A stretch of 64,000 nucleotides of DNA from Halorubrum sp. CSM-61. GTDB taxonomy: Archaea > Halobacteriota > Halobacteria > Halobacteriales > Haloferacaceae. The notes beneath the pieces were generated by a model. That model made no database searches. It was not told where the DNA came from and worked only from the letters and a program-made list of their open reading frames with translations. Position 1 is the stretch's first letter; each line of letters begins with the position of its first letter. The stretch covers positions 196,260-260,259 of the forward strand of contig NZ_RJJW01000003.1 in assembly GCF_003781945.1 (NCBI RefSeq). Reading direction: 5' to 3'. Both the position numbers and the translations under genes were made by a program. Positions 42,648 through 50,410 of the stretch are shown one piece after another.

Positions 42648-43283
42648 ATGAGCGACGGGTTCGACAAGGAGGCCGAACGCGAGAAGCTCCGCGAGAAGTT
42701 CGCGGAGGACGACCAGAAGCGAGAACACACCCAGCGGATGTCCGAACTGCTGTTGCAGGGCGCGACGATGACGAACCGCCACTGCGACGACTGCGGCGAC
42801 CCCATCTTCCGCCACGACGGGCAGGAGTTCTGTCCGACGTGTCAGGCGACCAGATCGGACGAGAGCGCGCAGGGCGGCTCACAGGAGAGCGCGCAGACCG
42901 CGGATCTGGAAGAGGCGGGGAACGCGCCCCGAACGGTCGTGAGGACCGGGGACAAAGACGAGAGCCAGCCGCAGAAAGACCCCGGAGACGCGTCTGCGTC
43001 CTCGGCTGCGGAGCAGTCGGTTCCCTCAAGCGCGAGGCAGAACGCCGCGACTTCGAACGCGGCCTCGCCTCCGCCGAACGCCGAGGCGTCGCGTGATAAG
43101 CCGACTGCGACTCCACCGGCCGAGCCGGCCGGATCGGGAACCGTCGCCGACGCCCGCGCGTCGCTGACGCGGACGCTGGCGCGGTTCGCCCGCGCGGCCG
43201 AGGAGACGGACGACCCGCGGCGCGCCCGCGACCACCTGCGGGCGGCCCGAGAGGCGGCGGAGGCGCTGGCGGCGCTGGACTGA
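42648..43283 (+). CDS. zinc-ribbon protein of the Sjogren autoantigen-1 (UPF0148) family
   Basis: 211 residues. Residues 1-40 are charged helix (KEAEREKLREKFAEDDQKREHTQRMSELLLQGATM), then CDDCGDPIFRHDGQEFCPTCQ is the zinc ribbon (CxxC, CxxC). A long Ala/Ser/Pro-rich linker leads to a C-terminal helix (ARASLTRTLARFARAAEETDDPRRARDHLRAAREAAEALAAL). The N-terminal half matches the archaeal autoantigen p27-like family; its role is unknown. Confidence 0.82.
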   Translation: MSDGFDKEAEREKLREKFAEDDQKREHTQRMSELLLQGATMTNRHCDDCGDPIFRHDGQEFCPTCQATRSDESAQGGSQESAQTADLEEAGNAPRTVVRTGDKDESQPQKDPGDASASSAAEQSVPSSARQNAATSNAASPPPNAEASRDKPTATPPAEPAGSGTVADARASLTRTLARFARAAEETDDPRRARDHLRAAREAAEALAALD

Positions 43284-43352
43284 CGCGTTCGCGTCCCGGC
43301 GGCCGAGGTTCGGACGGCACACTTCTTAGTGGTTCGACACGTCTGGAGGCGT

Positions 43353-44273
43353 ATGACCGATTCCCCCGCTTCGGCCACCTCCGACGACGACGGCACCGAT
43401 CGCGTCCTCGGCGAGCTCACGCTCACCAGAGCGCTGACGGTCCAGATGACGGCCGTCGGCACGCTCGGCATGGTGGCCGGTTGGATCCTCTTCGCCGGGC
43501 TGTTCCGGTTCGCGACCGGGGAGACGATCGGGTTCCAGTTCGCGCCGGCGACGCTCGGGTGGATCGCGACACCGGTCAACATCCTCGTGATCGCGTTCCT
43601 CGGAACGTTCTTTCTCGTCCCCCACGAGTGGCTGCACGGTCTCGCGATCCGGTACTACGGCGGGAAGCCGCGGTACGGGGTCGGCGTCGCCCACTTCGTC
43701 CTCCCGTACGCGTACGCGACGACCGACCACGAGTTCACTCGGAACCAGTTCGTCGTCGTCCTCCTCACCCCCCTCGTCGTCATGACGGCGGTCGGCGTCC
43801 CCCTCATGCTCGCGTTCGGGTGGGGGTGGCTGGCCCTCCCGCTGACGCTCAACGCGGCCGGCGCGGTCGCGGACCTCTGGATGACAGTCTCGGTGCTGGG
43901 GTACCCCGCCCACGTCCGGATCGTCGATCACGAGACCGGCGCTCGGATCGTGGGTCGAGCCGGCGACGCTCCGCGGACGCCCTCCGTGACCGCGGTCGCG
44001 TGGGACGCCCTCGCGGGCGCGGCCGTCGCGGTCGTCTCGACGGCCCTCGCGCTGGCGGTCGGCGGCCCGCTCCTCCTTCCGGCGCTCGGCGTCGAGTCGA
44101 TCGTCGTCGGAACGCCGGGACGGGTCACCTACCTCTTCGAGTTCGTGAACGCGCCGAACGAGATCTCGTTCAGCGTCGGTCCCGGCGTGTTCGGCGTCGG
44201 GGCACTGATCGGGCTGGCGTACGCGCTCGTGCGAGCGTATCGCCGCGGACGGCGGGCGGCCGACAGGACGTAA
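43353..44273 (+). CDS. DUF3267 membrane protein, putative zinc metallopeptidase
   Basis: 306 residues from the ATG at 43353 with about five to six membrane helices. VPHEWLHGLAIRYYGGKPRYGVGV is the HExxH-like element (HEWLH) of DUF3267 and neighbouring membrane peptidases, at about residue 91. Substrate unknown. Alone on the plus strand, converging on the methyltransferase. Confidence 0.82.
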   Translation: MTDSPASATSDDDGTDRVLGELTLTRALTVQMTAVGTLGMVAGWILFAGLFRFATGETIGFQFAPATLGWIATPVNILVIAFLGTFFLVPHEWLHGLAIRYYGGKPRYGVGVAHFVLPYAYATTDHEFTRNQFVVVLLTPLVVMTAVGVPLMLAFGWGWLALPLTLNAAGAVADLWMTVSVLGYPAHVRIVDHETGARIVGRAGDAPRTPSVTAVAWDALAGAAVAVVSTALALAVGGPLLLPALGVESIVVGTPGRVTYLFEFVNAPNEISFSVGPGVFGVGALIGLAYALVRAYRRGRRAADRT

Positions 44274-44314
44274 GCCGGCCGGCGCTCGGTTCTCCCCGGC
44301 GTTCGTCGGTCCCC

Positions 44315-44908
44315 TCAGCGCTCGAAGACGAGCCCGTAGTGGTACGGCGGGAGGTCGACCTCCCGCGCGAGGCGCAGGTCGCTCGCGTCTTCCACGGCCC
44401 GGCGGGTCGCCGCCGGCGAGAGCCGCAGGTCGGTCGGCGGCCCCCGGGGCTCGCCGCCGATCGTCGTCTCCTCGCGCGGCAGGTCGCGCCAGTTCACCAC
44501 GACGAACCGGCCGTCGGAAGCGATCGCGGCGGCGACGCCCTCGACGAACGCGGCGCGGTCCTCGATCCCGTGGAACGCGTTCGCGAGCAGCGCGACGTCC
44601 GCGGGCTCGGGGAGCAGGTCCGGGAGCGCCCGGGCGTCCCCCTCCACCGTCGCGACGTTGTCGACTCCCTGGTCCGCCGCGAGCGCGTCGAGCTCGGCGA
44701 GCAGCGACCCGTCGACGTCGACGGCGTACACCGTCGCCGGGTCGGCGATCCGCGCCGCGGGCAGCGCGAAGTAGCCGTTCCCGCTCCCGACCTCGGCGAC
44801 GCGGTCCCCGGGCGCGAGGCCGAGCCGTCGGAGGGTGGCGCCCGGCGTCGGCCACACCCGTCCCCACCAGTCCCAGTCCGGCTGTCCCGTGTTCCGGAAA
44901 CGGTCCAT
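44315..44908 (-). CDS. class I SAM-dependent methyltransferase
   Basis: 197 residues. Rossmann-like motif I VAEVGSGNGYFALPAARIADPATVYAVDVDGSLLAEL, then DVALLANAFHGIEDRAAFVEGVAAAIASDGRFVVVNW. It begins RFRNTGQPDWDWWGRVWPTPGATLRRLGL, which is a subgroup marker. It could modify a small molecule or act on arsenite- or ubiquinone-like substrates; the substrate is unknown. Confidence 0.8.
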   Translation of the reverse strand: MDRFRNTGQPDWDWWGRVWPTPGATLRRLGLAPGDRVAEVGSGNGYFALPAARIADPATVYAVDVDGSLLAELDALAADQGVDNVATVEGDARALPDLLPEPADVALLANAFHGIEDRAAFVEGVAAAIASDGRFVVVNWRDLPREETTIGGEPRGPPTDLRLSPAATRRAVEDASDLRLAREVDLPPYHYGLVFER

Positions 44909-45701
44909 GTCCGGGCGTGAGAGGCGAGGGAAGGTAGCAGTTCGGATCGCTCGCCGACGGCCCCCGTGTTGACGCGGAGGTCCGGGCGAATCGAGAAATC
45001 GCGGCGGTTGCTCGTGAATTCGATCTGATTTTCAATCCTCTCTGTTTTCAATATTATGTCGTATTTTGATATGTATTTAATCCTATACGCCGTTCGCGGT
45101 TCGTCCCGGAGCGGGATCGACCGTAGGGAATCGATCGAAATCGGAACGGCGCTGCGATCGGCGAGGGGGGCCGGCGAAGACGGCGCTCAACAACGCCGAC
45201 AGTTCCCGTCGTCGGTCCTCAGTCGACCGATTCACTACGGGCGAAAGGCGACGCTCGCGGCGAGCGTGGAAGTCGGGACGGCGCCGAACCCGCCTCCCGT
45301 GAGACGAGACCGAGTGTAACCCGGTTTTTGACCCTCGTATCGACGCCCACACGGAGGGAATTTTGACCAGTGGCCGAACCTTCTCTTTTCCGACAGAGGA
45401 CGGACACGCCCCGAGTGAAACGTCGAACGCTTTCACCGTCGGAATCGACGGGCCCGTGGGCGTATCGAGAGATCGCTTCGATGCCCGATCGGGCCGATGG
45501 ATCGGCTCCGCCGGAGAATATTTGTTTAGTCTTATGTTATTTCTAATACATCGGGTATAGTATCTATTTTCGGAGGAGGTATCGTTCGATCGAGAGCAGC
45601 TTCGGGTGGGCGAGCGACGCAGACGCACTTGATTCGAAATACCGCGACTCGTGAGCGAAGGATACACTTAACACCCTGACCACCCTTCTCCGACCATATC
45701 G
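44909..45701. other. 793-base stretch without a supported gene
   Basis: Frames of 62-194 codons exist on both strands but none has family motifs, halophilic acidic composition or a matching promoter. The peptides are basic and Ser/Arg-rich, as for non-coding high-GC DNA. AT-rich patches at about 45040-45080 and 45520-45570 could be promoters, the second one near the ASRP gene. Confidence 0.5.
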
Positions 45702-47630
45702 ATGGCTCAGATCTCGAAATCCGCCGTCCGCATCGACGTCCGAAACATCGGTGGCATCGACGAGGCGTCGGTCACACTCTCCGACGGTGTCTCGATTTTG
45801 ACCGGGCGAAACGCGACGAACCGGACCTCCTTCTTGCAGGCGTTGATGGCCGGGCTGGGCAGCCGGCAGAGCTCGCTGAAGGGCGACGCCGAGGAGGGCG
45901 ACGTGACCCTCGAACTCGGCGACGAGACGTACACGCGAACCCTGCAGCGCCGCGGCGACTCCGTCGCGTTCGGCGGCGACCCGTACCTCGACGACCCGGA
46001 GCTGGCCGACCTGTTCGCGTTCCTGCTCGAGAACAACGAGGCGCGGCGGGCGGTGGCGCGCGGCGACGACCTCCGCGAGATCATCATGCGGCCGATCGAC
46101 ACCGACGCGATCGACGCGGAGATCCGCGAGTGCAAGCGCGAGCGCGACGATCTGGAGTCAGAGATCGAGCAGCTCGACAGCCTCGAACGCGACCTCCCCG
46201 ACCTCGAAGCGGACCGCCGCGAGAAGGTCGAGGAGCTGGAGGCGGCCGAAGAAGAGCTCGAGTCGGTCCGCGGGGAGCTCGACGAGCTCGATGCCGGCGT
46301 CGAGGAGAGCCGGACGCGCAAAGAGGAGATGGAGGAGGCGTTCCAGCGGGTCCGCGACGCCCGCTCTGACCTCGATGACCTCGAGTTCGACCTCGAAACG
46401 GAACGCTCGACGATCTCGGAGCTGAAGGCGGAGCGCGAGGAGCTTCGGGAGACCGTCGAGGAGGCGGAGGAGCCCGACGAGAACGCGGACCGGCTCGCCG
46501 GTCGCATCGACGAACTGCGCCGCCGGAAGCGCTCGCTCGACGACGACATCAACGAGCTCGGCAGCGTCATCGGCTTCAACGAGGACATGGTCGACGGCTC
46601 CGGGATCGACATCGACGAGGGGACGCCCGGCGACGATCCGACCGACGCGCTGACCGCGGGCGACCAGACGGTCTGTTGGACCTGCGGGTCCGAGGTCGAG
46701 ACGGACCAGATCGAGGCGACCCTCGACCGGCTCCGCGAGCTCCGGTCCGACAAGCTCGACGAGCGCAACGAGATCCGCGCGGAGATCCAGGAGCTCACCG
46801 ACCGGCAGTCGTCGATCCAGCAGGCCCGACGCGAGATCGAGCGCGCCGAGGAGCGGCTCGACGCGGTCGGGACGGAGATCGAGTCGACCGAGTCGCGGAT
46901 CGCGGACCTCGAAGAGCGGATCGAGTCGAAGGAGGCGGAGATCGAGGAGCTGGAGGAAGAAGCCGAGTCGGTCGACGTCGACGGCTACGACGAGGCGTTG
47001 GAGCTCCACCGCGAGGCGAACGGGATCGAGCTCCGGGTCGAGCGGCTCGAAGACGAGATCGACGAGATCGACGACGAGATCGACGAGCGGGAGGCCGCGA
47101 TCGAGCGCCGCGAGGAGCTGAAGGCCGAACGCGAGGAGCTCGCGGAGCGCCTGACGGAGCTGCGGACGCGCGTCGACCGCATCGAGGAGACCGCCGTCGA
47201 GGAGTTCAACGAGCACATGGAGACGGTCCTCGACATCCTGGAGTACGAGAACCTCGACCGGATCTGGATCGAACGCCGAGAGACCGAGGTCCGCGAGGGC
47301 CGCCGCAAGGTCACCCGGACCCGCTTCGACCTGCACATCGTCCGCTCGTCGCCCGACGGGACCGCCTACGAGGACACGGTCGACCACCTCTCGGAGAGCG
47401 AACGGGAGGTGACGGGGCTCGTGTTCGCGCTCGCCGGCTACCTCGTCCACGACGTCTACGAGTCGGTCCCGTTCGTCCTGCTCGACTCGCTGGAAGCGAT
47501 CGACTCGGACCGGATCGCGCGCGTCGTCGACTACTTCCGGACGCACGCCGACTATCTCGTCGCCGCGCTCCTTCCGGAAGACGCCGCCGCCCTCCCCGAG
47601 GAGTACGCCTACGTCGAACAGATCGACTGA
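45702..47630 (+). CDS. archaea-specific SMC-related protein (ASRP)
   Basis: 642 residues. N-terminal ATPase half SVTLSDGVSILTGRNATNRTSFLQALM has a changed Walker A (residues 35-43, GRNATNRTS: no Gly-Lys-Ser/Thr). A long coiled coil runs from about 140 to 530, interrupted by a hinge-like CWTCGSEV at about 325 with one CxxC pair (Rad50-like zinc hook position). The C-terminal half has HLSESEREVTGLVFALAGYL (signature) and PFVLLDSLEAIDSDRI (Walker B with Asp-Ser). It is likely a chromosome-organising relative of Rad50/SMC (Sph-like). Confidence 0.85.
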   Translation: MAQISKSAVRIDVRNIGGIDEASVTLSDGVSILTGRNATNRTSFLQALMAGLGSRQSSLKGDAEEGDVTLELGDETYTRTLQRRGDSVAFGGDPYLDDPELADLFAFLLENNEARRAVARGDDLREIIMRPIDTDAIDAEIRECKRERDDLESEIEQLDSLERDLPDLEADRREKVEELEAAEEELESVRGELDELDAGVEESRTRKEEMEEAFQRVRDARSDLDDLEFDLETERSTISELKAEREELRETVEEAEEPDENADRLAGRIDELRRRKRSLDDDINELGSVIGFNEDMVDGSGIDIDEGTPGDDPTDALTAGDQTVCWTCGSEVETDQIEATLDRLRELRSDKLDERNEIRAEIQELTDRQSSIQQARREIERAEERLDAVGTEIESTESRIADLEERIESKEAEIEELEEEAESVDVDGYDEALELHREANGIELRVERLEDEIDEIDDEIDEREAAIERREELKAEREELAERLTELRTRVDRIEETAVEEFNEHMETVLDILEYENLDRIWIERRETEVREGRRKVTRTRFDLHIVRSSPDGTAYEDTVDHLSESEREVTGLVFALAGYLVHDVYESVPFVLLDSLEAIDSDRIARVVDYFRTHADYLVAALLPEDAAALPEEYAYVEQID

Positions 47631-47723
47631 GCGACCGAACTCTCTATTACACTGATACGCTTGTAACGGTTGTCCTCTCACCGTTCCGAATTCCAGAACG
47701 GTTGGCGACTCTCGGACGAGACG

Positions 47724-49991
47724 CTACAGGTCGACGGTCGTCGACTCCTCGGCCACGTCGAGCCGATACGCTCCGGACTCCACGACGCGCCCCTCACGCG
47801 GCTTGTGGAACCCGAGTCGCTCCGCGGGGACCGGCACCTCGACGCGCTCGCGCTCGCCGGGATCGAGGGTCACGCGGTCGAACCCGACGAGCGACCGGAC
47901 CGGTCGCACGCGGGACGCGTGCCGCTGGCTGGCGTACACCTGTACCGTCTCGGTGCCGGCGCGGTCGCCGACGTTGGACACCTCGACCGCGACCCGGACC
48001 GTTCGCTCCGCGGGGTCGGCCGCTCCCTTGCCCTCGGCGCCCTTCTCGACCGTCGCGCGCAGATCCGTCGTCTCGAAGTCGGTGTAGCTGAGCCCGTGGC
48101 CGAACGGGTACAGGGGGTCGTACGAGTCGGGGTGTTCGTCCGCCCCGATCGGCGTCGGATGCGCGAGTGCGTCGTGGTATTGCGGGAGATCGCCCTCGTC
48201 GCGCGGCACGGAGATCGGCAGTCGACCGCTCGGGCCGTTCCCGCCGAACAGCGTCTCCGCGACCGCGACGCCGCCCTCCGTGCCGGGGAAGTACGCCATG
48301 AGGAGGGCCGGCACGTGCTCGGCCATCCAGTCGACGATCAGCGGTCGGCCGGCCACGAGGACGCCGACGACCGGCGTTCCCGTCTCGTGTACCCGTCGAA
48401 CGAGCTCCCGTTGCGCCTCCGGGAGGCGGAGATCGCCTCTGGTGGGCCAGTCGCCCGTCTCGCTCCCGGCCAGCGCCTCCGGGCCGAACTCGTGGATGTA
48501 CCACCCTTCGCCGAGCGCGAGCACGGCCACGTCCGCCTCGCGCGCCCCCCTGACCGCCTCGTCGACGTCGACGGGCTCGTCGAGCGTCGTCCCCGGCGCG
48601 TACGCCACGTCGCCGGCGGTCGCGTCCTCGATCGCCTCCCGGATCGTCTCCCCCGGGACCCCGTCGTCGCGCGCGACGCTCCAGCCGCCGAGCTGGTCGA
48701 CGAGGTCGTCGGCGTTCGGGCCGCCCACGAACACGTCCTCGTCGCCGGAGAGCGGCAGCAGTCCGTCGTTCTCCAAGAGCGTCATGCTGTCCCGCGCGGT
48801 CTCCAACGCCCGATCGCGATGGGCCGACGCGCCCAGCGTCTCGACGGCGGCCGCCTCGTCGGCGGTGTCCTCAGGGTCCTGGTCGAACAGTCCGAGGTCG
48901 AACTTCACGCGGAGGACGCGCCGCACCGCCCGGTCGAGCGTCGCCTCGTCGAGGTCGCCGTCCTCGACCAGTTCGACGACCCGCTCGGCGTGGGGCGCGT
49001 GGCCGACCGACGCCACGTCGACGCCCGCCTCGCGCGCCTGCCGGACGCCGTCGGCGTGATCGGCGGCGGTGCGGTGGTCCTCGTGGAGGTGTCGGATCCC
49101 GTTCCAGTCGGAGACGACGTGCCCCTCGAACCCCAGCTCCTCGCGGAGCAGGCCGTCGAGGTGCGCCGCGGAGCCGTGGGAGGGCTCGCCGTTGATCGAG
49201 TTGTACGACGGCATCACCGACGCGACGCCCGCGTCGAGTGCGCGCTCGAACGGGCGGACGAACGTGTTCCGGAGCTTGTACTCGGAGACGTCGACGGGCG
49301 AGGCGTCCTCGCCGCGCTCCGGCTCGCCGTACGCCGGGAAGTGCTTGGCCGTCGCGACGACGCGGTCGGGATCGGAGGGGGCCGCGGAGTCACCGAGGTC
49401 CTCTCCCTGATACCCCCGGACCTTCGCGGCCGCGAGCTCTCCCACGAGGTGCGGGCTCTCGCCGAACGTCTCGAAGACGCGCCCCCACCGCGGGTCGCGC
49501 CCCACGTCGACCGTCGGCCCGTAGTTCTGGTGGGCGCCCGTCGCGCGGACCTCTCGCGCCGTCACGGCGGCCGCGGCCTCGATCCCCTCCGGGTCCCACG
49601 TCGCCGCCGCCCCGAGCCCGTTCGGGAACACCGTCGCGCCCGAGATGTACGCGTGCCCGTGGACCGCGTCGACGCTGAACAGCAGCGGGATTCCCAGCCG
49701 CGTCTCCTCTCGGGCGTAGGTCTGGAGCTCCTCGACTGCGGCCACGGCGTCCTCGGGAGTCGTCGCGAGCGCCCCGCCCCAGCCGAACGGGGCCGCGAAG
49801 CCGAGGTGACGCTCGTCGATCGCCGCCTTCACGTCGTCGAGGTCGTGCGTCTCGCGGAGCGTCCCCGCCCACGTCCCGGTCACCTGTCCGGCCTTCTCCG
49901 CCGGCGTCATCCGGTCGAGGAGGTCGTCGATCCGCTCGTCCGTCGAAGCGCCGCCCTGCCGGTACGTCGGCGGCTCGGCTCGGTCGTCCAT
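47724..49991 (-). CDS. glycoside hydrolase family 3, probable beta-glucosidase or xylosidase
   Basis: 755 residues from the ATG at 49991, no signal peptide. The TIM barrel carries LGIPLLFSVDAVHGH, VDVGRDPRWGRVFETFGESPHLVGELA, ATAKHFPAYG and nucleophile Asp295 in HVVSDWNGIRHL. The C-terminal alpha/beta sandwich has LLENDGLLPLSG and LAGRPLIVDW. A fibronectin-like tail (VEVSNVGDRAGTETVQVY) follows. It releases terminal beta-linked glucose or xylose from imported oligosaccharides. It is divergent from the second GH3 gene; the TATA box is at 50012. Confidence 0.9.
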   Translation of the reverse strand: MDDRAEPPTYRQGGASTDERIDDLLDRMTPAEKAGQVTGTWAGTLRETHDLDDVKAAIDERHLGFAAPFGWGGALATTPEDAVAAVEELQTYAREETRLGIPLLFSVDAVHGHAYISGATVFPNGLGAAATWDPEGIEAAAAVTAREVRATGAHQNYGPTVDVGRDPRWGRVFETFGESPHLVGELAAAKVRGYQGEDLGDSAAPSDPDRVVATAKHFPAYGEPERGEDASPVDVSEYKLRNTFVRPFERALDAGVASVMPSYNSINGEPSHGSAAHLDGLLREELGFEGHVVSDWNGIRHLHEDHRTAADHADGVRQAREAGVDVASVGHAPHAERVVELVEDGDLDEATLDRAVRRVLRVKFDLGLFDQDPEDTADEAAAVETLGASAHRDRALETARDSMTLLENDGLLPLSGDEDVFVGGPNADDLVDQLGGWSVARDDGVPGETIREAIEDATAGDVAYAPGTTLDEPVDVDEAVRGAREADVAVLALGEGWYIHEFGPEALAGSETGDWPTRGDLRLPEAQRELVRRVHETGTPVVGVLVAGRPLIVDWMAEHVPALLMAYFPGTEGGVAVAETLFGGNGPSGRLPISVPRDEGDLPQYHDALAHPTPIGADEHPDSYDPLYPFGHGLSYTDFETTDLRATVEKGAEGKGAADPAERTVRVAVEVSNVGDRAGTETVQVYASQRHASRVRPVRSLVGFDRVTLDPGERERVEVPVPAERLGFHKPREGRVVESGAYRLDVAEESTTVDL

Positions 49992-50011
49992 GATCGACAC
50001 CTCCCGGCCGT

Positions 50012-50019
50012 ACTATTTA
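50012..50019 (-). promoter_or_regulatory. TATA box of the first GH3 gene
   Basis: TTTTAAAT on the minus strand, 21-28 bases before the ATG at 49991. Confidence 0.5.
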
Positions 50020-50267
50020 AAAGTACTGCGGCGGTCGCCTCCGGGCGTGACGACGGATCTCCCGATCCGCTGTCCGATCCGAGCCGCGTGCATCGCATTC
50101 TTCCGTTCTCTATCACAGAACGACGCCGTATAAATCATCAGTCTGAAACGTCGTCGCGAAGCGTCCGAATTCCGACGCGAAACCGGATTGACCGCGCCGA
50201 ATCTGAGAAATTATGTCTCCTTTATCAGCACGAGAGTTCTGACACCGAGAACGAAGCTGCCGTCGTC

Positions 50268-50345
50268 GTCACGGGGACGATCCCGTTGGGATAGGTCACG
50301 GGGCGGTCCAGTGGGAATACGTCACGGGGCGGTCCCGTTGGGATG
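50268..50345 (+). repeat. three tandem 26-base repeats, each a palindrome, upstream of the second GH3 gene
   Basis: Units begin at 50268, 50295 and 50321 with consensus GTCACGGGG-CGGT-CCCGTTGGGATA. In units 1 and 3 ACGGG and CCCGT are complementary; unit 2 has lost one base of the pairing. They end about 30 bases before the TATA element and 66 bases before the GH3 ATG, an ideal place for an operator array. Confidence 0.65.
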
Positions 50346-50376
50346 CCCGTCCGGGCCGACGCCCGCCGACACCCGA

Positions 50377-50386
50377 ATCATTAATA
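50377..50386 (+). promoter_or_regulatory. TATA-like element of the second GH3 gene
   Basis: CATTAATATC, 25-34 bases before the ATG at 50411. Confidence 0.45.
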
Positions 50387-50410
50387 TCTGGGATCGAGAG
50401 GTGTCCGGTG

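Noticed and set aside
45083-45667. 194-codon minus-strand frame in the 44909-45701 gap
   Set aside because: Arg/Ser-rich, not halophilic in composition, no promoter and no domain.
47670-50294. 874-codon plus-strand frame antisense to the first GH3 gene
   Set aside because: Mirror of GH3 coding bias; no family motif.
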